Positions 53,698 to 63,855 of a stretch of DNA of 64,000 bases are shown in pieces; the first letter of the stretch is position 1; every line of letters starts with the position of its first letter. Source of the stretch: an uncultured Acetobacteraceae bacterium (GTDB lineage: Bacteria; Pseudomonadota; Alphaproteobacteria; Acetobacterales; Acetobacteraceae); assembly GCA_903907955.1 (NCBI GenBank), contig CAIVPZ010000020.1, positions 91,289-155,288 of the forward strand, in the 5' to 3' direction. A model generated the notes under the pieces. It did no database searches and had not been told where the DNA came from. It saw only the letters and a program-made list of their open reading frames with translations. Made by a program: the position numbers and the translations under genes.

Positions 53698-54291
53698 TCA
53701 GTTTGCGCCGGTCGGGTCGATCCAGCCGATATGGCCATCGCTGCGGCGGTACACCACGTTCAGTTCCCGGGTGGTGGTGTTGCGGAACATCAGGACCTGC
53801 TGGTCGGCCAGGTCCATGCGCATCACCGCGTCGCTGACCGAAAGCAGGGCGATTTCGGCCGGCTGCTCGGCGATGACGGTGGCATAGGCGGTGACCTGGA
53901 TGGTTCCGGCGGCCGTGCCGGCAGGCTCGGCCTCATCCTCCTGGCGCAGGATGTACTGGCGGGCGGCCTGCGGCCGGTCGCGGTTGGCGAGGTCGCGGGC
54001 GTGCTCGTTCACCCGCCGGCGATAGCGGCGCAGGCGCTTGGCGATGTGCTCGGCGGCGTCGTCGAAGGCACCGTGGGCATCGGCGGCCTCGCCTTCGCCC
54101 CGCAGGGTCAGGCCGCGGCCGGCATGCACGTTGATGTCGCAGGTGAAGAAGCTCCGGGCCCGGCTGAAGGTGACGTTCGCTTCCAGGGCCTGGTCGAAGT
54201 ACTTGGAGGCGATCGCGTCGAGCTGCTGGGCCACCCGCGTCCGCAGGGCGTCGGACATCTCGACCTGCTTCCCAGAGACAGTGATCTGCAT
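53698..54291 (-). CDS. hpf: Ribosome hibernation promoting factor, long form
   Basis: A 197-residue HPF with the N-terminal ribosome-binding domain (MQITVSGKQVEMSDALRTR, ITCDINVHAGRG-like FTCDINVHAGRG, FDDAAEHIAKRLRRY) and a C-terminal dimerisation domain (MRMDLADQQVLMFRN, GHIGWIDP). The long form pairs ribosomes into inactive 100S dimers. The ATG at 54291 has GGAAG upstream. It follows rpoN, as in many Proteobacteria. Confidence 0.94.
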   Translation of the reverse strand: MQITVSGKQVEMSDALRTRVAQQLDAIASKYFDQALEANVTFSRARSFFTCDINVHAGRGLTLRGEGEAADAHGAFDDAAEHIAKRLRRYRRRVNEHARDLANRDRPQAARQYILRQEDEAEPAGTAAGTIQVTAYATVIAEQPAEIALLSVSDAVMRMDLADQQVLMFRNTTTRELNVVYRRSDGHIGWIDPTGAN

Positions 54292-54376
54292 GCGTTTCTT
54301 CCCGCTCTCAAGCGTTCGGGACCGCCTGCCGGCGCCCGGACCGCGTGTTGCCACGAAGGCAAGCAGGTGGCCGCGT

Positions 54377-55864
54377 TCAGGCCGGCATGGCCTTCTCCCG
54401 TTTGCGCTGCACCGAGCTCGGTATGCGCAGCGCCTCCCGGTATTTGGCCACGGTCCGGCGGGCGATGTCCACGCCTTCCCGTCGCAGCACGGCCACGATC
54501 GCGTCGTCGGACAGGATTTCGTCCGGCCGCTCGGAATCGACCATGCCCTTGATGCGGTGCCGCACCGCCTCGGCGCTGTGGCTTTCCCCGCTGGTGCCGG
54601 CGATGGCGGTGGTGAAGAAGTATTTCAGCTCGAAAATGCCGCGCGGCGTGGCGATGTATTTGTGCGCCGTGACCCGGCTGACGGTGCTCTCGTGCATTTC
54701 CACCGCGGCGGCGATGTCGCGCAGGATGAGCGGGCGGAGATGGCCGACGCCAAGGCGGAAGAAGGCGTCCTGCTGGCGGACGATTTCGGACGCCACCTTC
54801 AGGATGGTCTGCGCGCGCTGCTGCAGCGATTTGACCAACCAGTTCGCGGTCTGCAGCTTTTCGTTCAGGAAGGTGCGGTCCTCCCGGCTGGCGCGGGTCA
54901 GCGCTTTGGCGGAAAAACCCTGGTTGACCAGCACGCGGGGCATGGTCTCGGGATTCAGCTCCAGCACCCAGCCGCCTTCCGGATCGGCGCGCATCAGCAC
55001 GTCCGGCACCACCGGCTGCGGCGGCGTGGCGTCGAACGACGCGCCCGGTTTGGGGTCCAGCCGGCGGATCTCGGCGATCATGTCGGTGAGGTCGGCCGCG
55101 TCCACCCCGCACACCGCCATCAGCCGCTTCAGGTCGCGTCTGGCCAGCAGTTCGAGATTGTCCAGCAGCGCCTGCATGGCCGGGTCGAGGCGGTTCTTCT
55201 CGGCCAACTGGACCGCCAGGCACTCCTTCAGGTCGCGCGCGAACATGCCGGTCGGGTCGAACCGCAGCATGCGCTCGCGCACCGAGGCCACCAATGCGGG
55301 GTCGGCGCCGAGGGCCGCCGCCAGCGCCGCGGTGTCCACCGACAGCCGCCCGGAGGGTTCCAGCAGCGCGATCATCGAGGCGCCGATCAGCCGCTCGGCC
55401 GGGTCGTGAAAGGACAGGCGCAACTGCTCGGCCAGGTGTTCGCGCAGTGTGCCGGCCGGGGCTGCGTAGTCGTCGATGCTGCGTTCATCGTCGTCGAAGG
55501 CGGCGCTGCCGCCGCGGCCCATCATGGCTCCGTCGCCGGCGCCGCCCGGGTCGTAGGTTTCGGCGTAGTCGAGCGCCTCCAGCGGGGACTCGCTGGGCAG
55601 CACCTCGGAGACCGCCGCCTCGGCGGCGTCGGCCGGCCCGGGGCCGGGGAGCACCACCTGGTCGGGGGCGGGGCGTTCCGGGCCGCCGGTGTCGCCCGAT
55701 TCGTCGCGTTCGAGCAGCGGGTTGCGCTCCAGCTCCTCCTCGACGAAGGCGGCCGCCTCGAGGTTTGAGAACTGCAGCAGCTTGATCGCCTGGCGCAACT
55801 GCGGCGTCATGACCAGCGACTGGCTCTGGCGCAGGTCGAGGCGAGGGCCGATGGCGTAGGACAC
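54377..55864 (-). CDS. rpoN: RNA polymerase sigma-54 factor
   Basis: A 495-residue sigma-54. The N-terminal activator-binding region is QSQSLVMTPQLRQAIKLLQ, followed by an acidic, Pro/Gly-rich linker (70-140), the core-binding region, the HTH (HESTVSRVTAHKYIATPRG) and the RpoN box ARRTVAKYREALRIPSS at the end. It lies between lptB and hpf in the conserved order. The 155 bp between lptB and rpoN contain a small near-duplicate of AGCAAGAATCG. Confidence 0.97.
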   Translation of the reverse strand: MSYAIGPRLDLRQSQSLVMTPQLRQAIKLLQFSNLEAAAFVEEELERNPLLERDESGDTGGPERPAPDQVVLPGPGPADAAEAAVSEVLPSESPLEALDYAETYDPGGAGDGAMMGRGGSAAFDDDERSIDDYAAPAGTLREHLAEQLRLSFHDPAERLIGASMIALLEPSGRLSVDTAALAAALGADPALVASVRERMLRFDPTGMFARDLKECLAVQLAEKNRLDPAMQALLDNLELLARRDLKRLMAVCGVDAADLTDMIAEIRRLDPKPGASFDATPPQPVVPDVLMRADPEGGWVLELNPETMPRVLVNQGFSAKALTRASREDRTFLNEKLQTANWLVKSLQQRAQTILKVASEIVRQQDAFFRLGVGHLRPLILRDIAAAVEMHESTVSRVTAHKYIATPRGIFELKYFFTTAIAGTSGESHSAEAVRHRIKGMVDSERPDEILSDDAIVAVLRREGVDIARRTVAKYREALRIPSSVQRKREKAMPA

Positions 55865-56019
55865 GGTTATTGGCTACCCCGATCGAGGCCGGGCTGCCGG
55901 CCTTATCGTCGCTGCAATGCAGCGCGTCGGGCGCCCGGATGCAAGCAAGAATCGGGCTACAAAGCAAGAATCGTGCTGCCGCCCGATGCGGGCCGTCCAG
56001 CGTGCCTGCGTGACGTCCG

Positions 56020-56786
<767 letters not shown>

Positions 56787-56790
<4 letters not shown>

Positions 56791-57728
56791 GGTGCCCGGC
56801 CTCCCGGACCGGCAGGCCTGGTGCCGGCCTGCCCGGGCTTTTCGTTGGGCATGATCAGGCCCTGCACGCGCCGCCCCGGGTCGGAGACCACGTGGGCGAT
56901 ACCGGTCTTCATGTTCACGTCGGCGGCGGTGCCGGTGATCACGTTCTGACCGTGGATCACCCGCACGCTTCCCAGCACCCGCGCCATGCCGCTGTCGGGG
57001 ACGTAAACCCCGCGGTCGCCGCGCACGGTGTCGGTTTCGGTGCGGACCTCGACATTGCCGTAGGCTTCAACGCGCTCCAGCTTGCCCGAGGAGTCGAGAC
57101 CGCCGGCCGGTCGCGGCCCATCGGGCCGGGCCGCCGTGCCGCCGGCGCCGGCTTCCTTGGTGTAGCCCACCAGCACGTCGCCGGAGAGCCGGCGGCCGTC
57201 GGTCGCCACCACCAGGGCGTTGCCGCGGCCCACGGCCATGTGCTGTTGCGACCAGTATTCCATGCTGTCGCGCGACGTCATCACGTATTGCGGTGTGGTC
57301 AGCCGCAGACCCTGGCCGGTCATCACCAGCAACGCCTGGTCGATGTCATAGACCGCCTTGTCGCCGACCGCTTCTTCGGTCGGGGTGAGGATGCGCACAT
57401 GGCCGATCGCGTCCAGGCGGTAGATCTCGTTGCTGCCGCTGTCGGCCTCGGGACCGGCCGGCGGGGCGGCACCCGGGACGGGGGCGGCGGCCGGCGCGGC
57501 CTTCTTGCGGTAGTGCGCCACCAGCCGGTCGGCCAGCACGGTGACATTGCCGCGCTTTGCGCGGGCCTCGTTGCTGGCGGTCACGGTCTGGTCGCTTTCG
57601 TGCCACTCGAACCCGTCGAGCGCCGTCACTTCCACCGGCCCGCCGCTGGACAGGTCGATCGGCTGCGCCCAGGCCGGCGGAACAGCCAACCCAGCCAGCA
57701 GCAGCGCGGCGGCGAGGCGGGCGATCAT
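56787..57728 (-). CDS. lptA: LPS transport periplasmic protein LptA (OstA-like)
   Basis: A 313-residue exported protein: signal MIARLAAALLLAGLAVPPAWA, then an OstA/LptA jellyroll (VTALDGFEWHESDQTVTAS, NVTVLADRLVAHYRKK, NVITGTAADVNMKTG). It is longer than E. coli LptA because of Pro/Ala-rich loops near 75-100 and 205-225. It bridges LptC and LptD across the periplasm. It overlaps lptC and lptB by four bases each. Confidence 0.92.
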
Positions 57729-58387
57729 CGCGACCGCTCGTTCAGCACCAGCCGGGCCGGGCCGGTGAACTGCGCGATCGCGCCGTGGTCGGTGACCACG
57801 AAGGCCTGGGCGTCGAGCATGCCGAACGGTCCTTCGGCGTGCACCCGCGCGGCGCTGGTGGCCACCCCGGCCTTGAGGTCGACGGTGGCCGCGTCGGTCT
57901 GCAAAGTCAGCCCGTCATCGCGGTACAGCGCCACGTCGCCGGACAGATCGAGCTGCCCCTTGCGCGGGGCATAGACGCCCGAACGCGACTGGACCATCAG
58001 CCAGGAGCCGGATTCCAGGCTGATATCGCCCTTGGGATCGAGCAGGTTGATCCGCTCGGGGGAAATCTGGCGGGCGGCGGATGCGGTCACGGTGTAGGGG
58101 CGGTTGCGATCATCCACACCGCTGTAGCGCAGGTCGGTGAGCTGGCCGCTTTGCGGCTCGATGCCGCCGATATGGGAGGCGAAGCGGCGGTGCTCGTCCT
58201 TGCTCAACTCGGGCCACAACGCCACGAGCGAGAGCAGCGCCAGCGCGGCCACGGGCAGCAGGCGCTTGGCCAGGATCACCGAGATGCGGCGGCTGACGAT
58301 GTTGGCCGGCATGCGCGGCGGGGCGGCATCCATCAGCCGCTGCGGCCGGAGTGGGTCCGGCGCGCGTGGCAGCGGGGCGATGCTCAC
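57725..58387 (-). CDS. lptC: LPS export protein LptC
   Basis: A 220-residue protein with one N-terminal membrane helix (LLPVAALALLSLVALWPEL) and a periplasmic LptC domain (RYSGVDDRNRPYTVTASAA, KGDISLESGSWLMVQSRSG). It receives LPS from LptB2FG and hands it to LptA. It overlaps both kdsD and lptA by four bases, so the four genes kdsD-lptC-lptA-lptB are translationally chained. Confidence 0.92.
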   Translation of the reverse strand: MSIAPLPRAPDPLRPQRLMDAAPPRMPANIVSRRISVILAKRLLPVAALALLSLVALWPELSKDEHRRFASHIGGIEPQSGQLTDLRYSGVDDRNRPYTVTASAARQISPERINLLDPKGDISLESGSWLMVQSRSGVYAPRKGQLDLSGDVALYRDDGLTLQTDAATVDLKAGVATSAARVHAEGPFGMLDAQAFVVTDHGAIAQFTGPARLVLNERSR

Positions 58388-59388
58388 GCCAGCCCCGCGC
58401 GCAGCAGGTCGTGCACATGCAGCACCCCAACCGGGCGGCGCTGTGCATCGACCACGAACAGGGCGGTCACCGGGCGGGCGCCGGCGTTCATTTCGTGCAG
58501 CGCCTCGGCCGCCAGGGCGTCGGGGCCGATGGTGCGTGGCATCGCCGTCATGATCTCGCCGACGCAGCGCTGCAGCAGCGCCGGGCCCATGGCACGGCGC
58601 AGGTCGCCGTCGGTCACGATGCCGATCAGCCGCCCGTCCGCGCCGACCACGCCGAGGCAGCCGAACCGCTTTTCGGTCATCACCAGCAGGGCCGCGTCCA
58701 TCGGCGTGCCGGGCGGGGCCAGCGGCACGTCGGAACCGGTGTGCATCAGGTCGCGCACGCGCTTCAGCCGGGCGCCCAGCCGCCCGCCGGGGTGGAAGGT
58801 GCGGTAATCGGACGGGCCGAAGCCGCGCCGGGTCAGCAGCGCCACCGCCAGCGCGTCGCCCAGCGCCAGTTGCATCGTCGTGCTGGTGGTGGGCGCCAGG
58901 CCCATCGGGCAGGCCTCCCGCGCGGCGGGCAGCACCAGCGCGACATCGGCCGCCTGGGCCAGCGTGCTGCCATTGCCGCCGGTGATCGCCACCAGGGGAA
59001 GCGCGAAGCGGCTTGCATGGGCGATCAGGTCGGCCAGCTCGGCGGTTTCGCCGGAGTTGGACAGCGCCAGCACCGCATCGCCGGCCACGATCATGCCGAG
59101 ATCGCCGTGCGATGCCTCGGCCGGGTGGACGAACAGGGCGGGGGTGCCGGTGGAGGCGAAGGTTGCGGCGATCTTGCGCGCGACATGGCCGGACTTGCCC
59201 ATCCCCGTCACCACGACGCGGCCGGTGGCGGCGGCGAGCAGCCCGACCGCCGCGGTGAAGCGTCCGTCCAGCGCCGCGGACAGCGCATGGAGACCCGCCG
59301 CCTCGGTGCCCAGCACGGTGCGGGCGACATCGAGATCATCCGGCGCGGGGAGCGGTGCAGGCCCGGCGGCAAGGTTGGATGCGATCAT
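58384..59388 (-). CDS. kdsD: Arabinose-5-phosphate isomerase (KpsF/GutQ family)
   Basis: A 334-residue enzyme that turns ribulose-5-P into arabinose-5-P for Kdo synthesis. It has a SIS domain (VVVTGMGKSGHVARKIAAT, FVHPAEASHGDLGMI, VLALSNSGETAEL) and two C-terminal CBS motifs (RVRDLMHTGSDVPLAPPG, VGEIMTAMPRTIGPDALAA). The ATG at 59388 is chosen over longer readings because family members begin near here. It is placed with the lpt genes, as in most Proteobacteria. Confidence 0.95.
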   Translation of the reverse strand: MIASNLAAGPAPLPAPDDLDVARTVLGTEAAGLHALSAALDGRFTAAVGLLAAATGRVVVTGMGKSGHVARKIAATFASTGTPALFVHPAEASHGDLGMIVAGDAVLALSNSGETAELADLIAHASRFALPLVAITGGNGSTLAQAADVALVLPAAREACPMGLAPTTSTTMQLALGDALAVALLTRRGFGPSDYRTFHPGGRLGARLKRVRDLMHTGSDVPLAPPGTPMDAALLVMTEKRFGCLGVVGADGRLIGIVTDGDLRRAMGPALLQRCVGEIMTAMPRTIGPDALAAEALHEMNAGARPVTALFVVDAQRRPVGVLHVHDLLRAGLA

Positions 59389-59601
59389 GCGGGCGAGTCG
59401 GTTTCCATATCTGCGACTGCGCCGCAAGGCTGTAGGCATTGGCGCAGACCGGGTCAACAATTGCCGTCCGGCGGCGGCGGCGCGCCGGTCTGCCATGCTC
59501 TCAGAGCTTGAAAAGCAATCGAACCTGAAAAAGAACGCCCGCTGATATCATTGAGTTTTTTGTCATCGCTCGGCGGCTTGCGGGCATTCTTCTTCAAACG
59601 C

Positions 59602-60258
59602 TCAGTGCGCAAAGATATCCGGCGCCTCATAGCCAAGCAGGTCAAGCCGGGCGCGGGCGGGCAGGAAGGCGAAGCAGGCCTCGGCCAGGCCGAGCCGCTC
59701 CTCGCGCACCAGCAGCGCCTCCAGCCGGCGCCACAGCGCATGCAGGTGCAGCACGTCGGAGGCCGCATAGGAGAGTTGCTCGGGGGTGAGTTCGGCGGCG
59801 CCCCAGTCGCTGGTCTGCTGCTGCTTGGACAGATCGACGCCCAGCAGTTCCTTGCACAGATCCTTCAGCCCGTGCCGGTCGGTGAAGGTGCGGGTGAGGC
59901 GGGCGGCGATCTTGGTGCAGCGGACCGGCGCCACGTCGATGCCCAGCGCCTGGTGCAGGATGCCCAGGTCGAAGCGGGCGAAATGAAACAGCTTCATCAC
60001 CGCCGGGTCGGTCAGCAGCCGGCGCAGGTTGGGGCAGTCCGCGGCGTGGCCGCCGAGCCGCTCCGGCACGATCTGCACCAGATGGGCGACGCCGTCGCCG
60101 GCCGAGAGCTGCACCAGACACAGCCGGTCGCGTTGCGGGTTCAGTCCCATCGTTTCGGTATCGACTGCGACCACCGGGCCGAGCGAGAGCTCCGGCGGCA
60201 GATCGTGGCGGTGCAGATGGATGGTGGCGTGCGGCGTGAACTGGGTGATGTCGGCCAT
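59602..60258 (-). CDS. rnd: Ribonuclease D-type 3'-5' exonuclease
   Basis: A 218-residue DEDDy exonuclease. Motif I is VAVDTETMGLNPQRDRLCL, motif II HFARFDLGIL, motif III LSYAASDVLHLHALW. It lacks the HRDC domains of full RNase D, so it is the short alphaproteobacterial form. It probably trims tRNA or other small RNA 3' ends. It lies upstream of kdsD on the same strand with 213 bp between, which may hold the kdsD promoter. Confidence 0.92.
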   Translation of the reverse strand: MADITQFTPHATIHLHRHDLPPELSLGPVVAVDTETMGLNPQRDRLCLVQLSAGDGVAHLVQIVPERLGGHAADCPNLRRLLTDPAVMKLFHFARFDLGILHQALGIDVAPVRCTKIAARLTRTFTDRHGLKDLCKELLGVDLSKQQQTSDWGAAELTPEQLSYAASDVLHLHALWRRLEALLVREERLGLAEACFAFLPARARLDLLGYEAPDIFAH

Positions 60259-60340
60259 GCTGTCCGCTGAGGGGGCTGGCCGGCGCCCGCCTGGGGTGCC
60301 GCTCGCGGCCCGCCGGCACGCAGCCGGGGGCGTGCCGGGA

Positions 60341-60415
<75 letters not shown>

Positions 60416-60563
60416 GCCGCAGGCCGAAGCGGCAATTTACCTAGCGAGATGGGCGGGCGGGCGCAACCCCTATCGCCCCGCGCGACAGGGAATTCAACCG
60501 GCTTTGGCACGCCGGCCCGGGCCGGCTATCCTGCGCCGACCGCGCGACGGAGGAACGTTCCTG

Positions 60564-62207
60564 ATGGCACTCTCACCGCTGGCCGGCAAGCCGGCGCCGC
60601 CTGACCTGCTGGTCGATCTGGACCGGCTGGCGGCGGCCTACCACGACACCATCCCCGATCCCGCCGACCCCGCCCAGCGCGTCCAGTTCGGCACCAGCGG
60701 GCATCGCGGCAGTTCGCTGGCGGGATCGTTCAATGCGGCGCATATCCTCGCCATTACCCAGGCCATCTGCGAGCACCGCCGTGCCCAGGGCATCGACGGC
60801 CCGCTGTTCATGGGCCGCGACACCCACGCGCTTTCCGCCCTGGCCCAGCGCACCGCGCTGGAGGTGCTGGCGGCCAACGGCGTCACCACGCTGATCCAGC
60901 GCGATGACGGGGTGACGCCCACGCCGGTCGTCTCGCGCGCCATCCTGGTGCACAACCGCGGCCGCACGACCGGACTGGCCGATGGCGTGCTGATCACCCC
61001 GTCGCACAACCCGCCCGAGGATGGCGGCTTCAAATACAATCCGCCGAACGGCGGCCCGGCGGATACCGACGTGACCCGCTGGGTGCAGGACCGCGCCAAT
61101 GCGCTGCTCGCCGAGGGCAACCGGGCGGTGAAACGGATCGGCCTGGCCGCCGCGCTGGCCGCCGGCACCACCCGGCAGCAGGATTTCATCCGTCCCTATG
61201 TGGACGACCTGCGGCACGTGATCGACATGGACGCGATTCGGGCCGCCGGACTGCGTCTGGGGGTCGATCCGCTCGGCGGGGCGTCACTGCCGTACTGGCA
61301 GCCGATCGCCGAGACCTATGGGCTGGATATCACCGTGGTGAACGACAGCGCCGACCCGCGCTTCGCCTTCATGACGCTGGACCATGACGGGCGCATCCGC
61401 ATGGATTGCTCCAGCCCCTATGCCATGGCCGGGCTGATCGGGCTGAAGGACCGGTTCGACCTCGCCTTCGCCAACGATCCCGACGCCGACCGGCACGGCA
61501 TCGTCACGCCAGGGGCCGGGCTGCTGAACCCCAACCATTATCTGGCGGTCGCCATCGACTACCTGCTGACCCACCGGCCGGAATGGCCGGCACAGGCGGC
61601 GGTGGGTAAGACGCTGGTGAGCAGCGGGCTGATCGACCGGGTGGTGGCGCTGCACGGCCGCCGGCTGCTGGAAGTGCCGGTGGGGTTCAAATGGTTCGCT
61701 CCCGGCCTGTTCGATGGCACCTGCTGCTTCGGCGGCGAGGAGAGCGCCGGCGCCAGCTTCCTCCGCCGCGACGGATCGGTGTGGACGACCGACAAGGACG
61801 GGCCGCTGCTGAACCTGCTGGCGGCGGAAATCACCGCGCGCACCGGCCGGGACCCCGGCGAGCACTACCTGGTGCTGACCCGCGACCTCGGCACCGCCTG
61901 CTACACGCGCATCGATACTCCGGCGACGCCGGCGCAGAAGGCCCAGTTGCAGAAACTGTCTCCCGAGGCGGTGCGCAGCACCACCCTGGCCGGCGAGCCG
62001 ATCCTGGCGCGGCTGACCCGCGCCCCCGGCAACGACGCGCCGATCGGCGGGCTGAAAGTGACATCCGAACACGGCTGGTTCGTCGCCCGCCCGTCCGGCA
62101 CCGAGGACATCGTCAAGCTCTACGCCGAGAGCTTCCGCAACGCGGCGCATCTGCAACGCATCCTGGACGAGGCGCAGCAGATCATGGCGGACGCGGTGGC
62201 GCAATGA
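60564..62207 (+). CDS. pgm: Phosphoglucomutase (alpha-D-glucose phosphate-specific)
   Basis: A 547-residue phosphohexomutase. The active-site phosphoserine motif is [19 protein letters not shown], the metal-binding loop [11 protein letters not shown], the sugar-binding loop [11 protein letters not shown], and the phosphate-binding loop [11 protein letters not shown]. It interconverts glucose-1-P and glucose-6-P. The ATG at 60564 has GGAGGAAC upstream. Its stop overlaps the start of the next small gene (ATGA). Confidence 0.96.
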   Translation: MALSPLAGKPAPPDLLVDLDRLAAAYHDTIPDPADPAQRVQFGTSGHRGSSLAGSFNAAHILAITQAICEHRRAQGIDGPLFMGRDTHALSALAQRTALEVLAANGVTTLIQRDDGVTPTPVVSRAILVHNRGRTTGLADGVLITPSHNPPEDGGFKYNPPNGGPADTDVTRWVQDRANALLAEGNRAVKRIGLAAALAAGTTRQQDFIRPYVDDLRHVIDMDAIRAAGLRLGVDPLGGASLPYWQPIAETYGLDITVVNDSADPRFAFMTLDHDGRIRMDCSSPYAMAGLIGLKDRFDLAFANDPDADRHGIVTPGAGLLNPNHYLAVAIDYLLTHRPEWPAQAAVGKTLVSSGLIDRVVALHGRRLLEVPVGFKWFAPGLFDGTCCFGGEESAGASFLRRDGSVWTTDKDGPLLNLLAAEITARTGRDPGEHYLVLTRDLGTACYTRIDTPATPAQKAQLQKLSPEAVRSTTLAGEPILARLTRAPGNDAPIGGLKVTSEHGWFVARPSGTEDIVKLYAESFRNAAHLQRILDEAQQIMADAVAQ

Positions 62208-62404
62208 CGCGGCCGACGATTACGCCGCGCGCGCAAGCTGCGCTGGAGGAGCGCCGGGCGCGCGAGGCGGCGGCGCTGCGGGAGAATTTGCGGCGGCGTA
62301 AGGAACAGGGGCGTCATCGCTTGGCGCAGGAAGGAAGCAAGGAAGGCCAGGGCGCTGCCCTGGACCCGCCAGGGGGCGGTGGCCCCCTGGACCCCGTTCG
62401 TTAG
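62204..62404 (+). CDS. Small basic helical protein with repeat-encoded C-terminus
   Basis: A 66-residue protein coupled to pgm by an ATGA overlap. Residues 1-45 are a charged helix ([31 protein letters not shown]) like short conserved proteins seen after pgm in relatives. The last 20 or so residues ([18 protein letters not shown]...) are encoded by a dispersed repeat copy that has replaced the natural end. Function unknown. Confidence 0.65.
   Translation: MTRPTITPRAQAALEERRAREAAALRENLRRRKEQGRHRLAQEGSKEGQGAALDPPGGGGPLDPVR
62331..62404 (+). repeat. Dispersed two-palindrome repeat, copy 9 (plus)
   Basis: A complete copy (GAAGCAAGGAAGGCCAGGGC to CCCCGTTCGTTAG) within the 3' part of the small gene behind pgm. 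It supplies that gene's stop codon. Confidence 0.85.
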
Positions 62405-62774
62405 GTTTCCCGCTGCCGGTGGGCGACCGGATCAGGCGGAGCGCAGCCGGGGTGGGTCGCGGTGCCGATGTTGGTTCTGCGCCCATCGTGATCGTTGGGC
62501 CGCTCCTCAGAGGCAGACGCCGTTTTCACCGACATCATCGGCCGCATAGGGTGGAGCGCGGTCCTTCGCTGCGCACTGCGGGGCTAGCCGAGTTCGTGGC
62601 GGGCGGCTGGCGATGGCGGACGCGACAGCATTTTCCCGGCACGCGCGACAGGTTTGCGTTGGTGGGCTGAAGCCCACAGTTTGTTGCGGTTTGCTGATGG
62701 AGGGCGGCAGACAAAATAAGGAGTCCAGGGGCGCGGCCCCTGGACTCCATGACTGCTTGTGGATTTGGCGCGGA
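62405..62774. other. Convergent gap with hairpins
   Basis: No supported gene. A small hairpin, GTGGGCT-GA-AGCCCAC (62662-62677), and the rpsD terminator (62710-62748) are the only structures seen. Confidence 0.6.
62710..62748 (-). terminator. Terminator after rpsD
   Basis: A 13-bp perfect stem (GGAGTCCAGGGGC / GCCCCTGGACTCC, loop CGC on the minus strand) is followed on the minus strand by CTTATTTTGT. The stem is related to the first palindrome of the dispersed repeat. Confidence 0.7.
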
Positions 62775-63392
62775 TCAGCGCGAGTAGAATTCCACCACCA
62801 GGTTCGGCTCCATCTGCACCGGGTATGGCACGTCGGAGAGTTTGGGCGCGCGGGCGAAGCGGCCCTTCATGGCGCGGTGATCAACTTCCAGGTACTCGGG
62901 AACGTCCCGCTCGCTGCTCTGGGCGGCGTCGAGCACCACGGCGAGCTGCTTGGACTTCTCGCGCACTTCGATGGTGTCGCCGTCCTTCACCAGATAGCTG
63001 GGGATGTTCAGCCGGCGGCCGTTGACCAGGATGTGGCCGTGGTTGACGAACTGGCGGGAGGCGAACGGGGTGATGGCGAACTTCATGCGGTAGACCACCG
63101 CATCCAGCCGGCGCTCCAGCAGCTCGATCAGGTTCTCGGAGGTGTCGCCCTTGCGGCGCACGGCCTCGAAGTAATACTTGCGGAACTGCTTCTCGCCGAT
63201 GTTGCCGTAGTAGCCCTTCAGCTTCTGCTTGGCCATCAGCTGGATGCCGAAGTCGGTCGGCTTGCCCTTGCGGCGCTGGCCGTGCTGGCCGGGGCCGTAA
63301 TCGCGCTTGGCGAGCGGGGATTTCGGCCGCCCCCAAAGATTCACGCCCAGGCGGCGGTTGATCTTGTACTTGCTCTCGACGCGCTTGGTCAT
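62775..63392 (-). CDS. rpsD: 30S ribosomal protein S4
   Basis: A 205-residue S4, a primary 16S rRNA-binding protein of the small subunit. It starts [20 protein letters not shown], with [19 protein letters not shown] and an S4 RNA-binding domain ([38 protein letters not shown]). The ATG at 63392 gives the family start. It stands apart from the ribosomal operons, as is usual in Alphaproteobacteria. Confidence 0.97.
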   Translation of the reverse strand: MTKRVESKYKINRRLGVNLWGRPKSPLAKRDYGPGQHGQRRKGKPTDFGIQLMAKQKLKGYYGNIGEKQFRKYYFEAVRRKGDTSENLIELLERRLDAVVYRMKFAITPFASRQFVNHGHILVNGRRLNIPSYLVKDGDTIEVREKSKQLAVVLDAAQSSERDVPEYLEVDHRAMKGRFARAPKLSDVPYPVQMEPNLVVEFYSR

Positions 63393-63587
63393 TGCGCGCT
63401 GCCCTTTCTTCACGGCGCCGCTCGCCCTTGCGGACGTTTACGGCTTGTTGAACCGGTAGGCCCGTCGCCACATGCGAAAGGCGGGCGCGGAACCCGAGGT
63501 TCCGTCCACGTTCCCGGCAGAAGGCGGGGCGTATAGGCACCGATCCATGCCTTGTCAAACGCGGCCGGCCCCGTTACCCAGCGCCGC

Positions 63588-63791
63588 ATGATCTCTCGTG
63601 GCGATATCCTGATGCTGGGCGTTTCGGCCGGCGTGATCGGCAGCGTGACCGGCGGCCTGTTGCTGTATTCCGGCATGGCGCTGATTGTCAGCGGCGCCAA
63701 TCTCGGCTGGTTGCTGCTGTTGCCTGCGGTTCTGGTGGGTGCCGGCATCGGCTGGATCATGGCCCACCGCGTAGCCTCCCGCCTGCCCTGA
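63588..63791 (+). CDS. 67-residue two-helix membrane protein, unknown
   Basis: Two hydrophobic helices, ILMLGVSAGVIGSVTGGLLLY and LGWLLLLPAVLVGAGIGWIM, are separated by a short loop. A TTG at 63552 is an alternative start. It is divergent from rpsD. No family is recognised; the composition and codon use suggest a real inner-membrane protein. Confidence 0.55.
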   Translation: MISRGDILMLGVSAGVIGSVTGGLLLYSGMALIVSGANLGWLLLLPAVLVGAGIGWIMAHRVASRLP

Positions 63792-63852
63792 ATGAATGGG
63801 GTGCAGGGGTCCACCGACCCCTGCCGGGCAGCGCCCTGGCCTTGCTTGCTTT
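63790..63852 (-). repeat. Dispersed two-palindrome repeat, copy 10 (minus)
   Basis: Read on the minus strand it begins AAGCAAGCAAGGCCAGGGC just after the stop of the chemotaxis receptor, then has a variant second palindrome (CAGGGGTC...GACCCCTG) and ends CCCCATTCATTCAG. Confidence 0.82.
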
Positions 63853-63855
63853 CGC

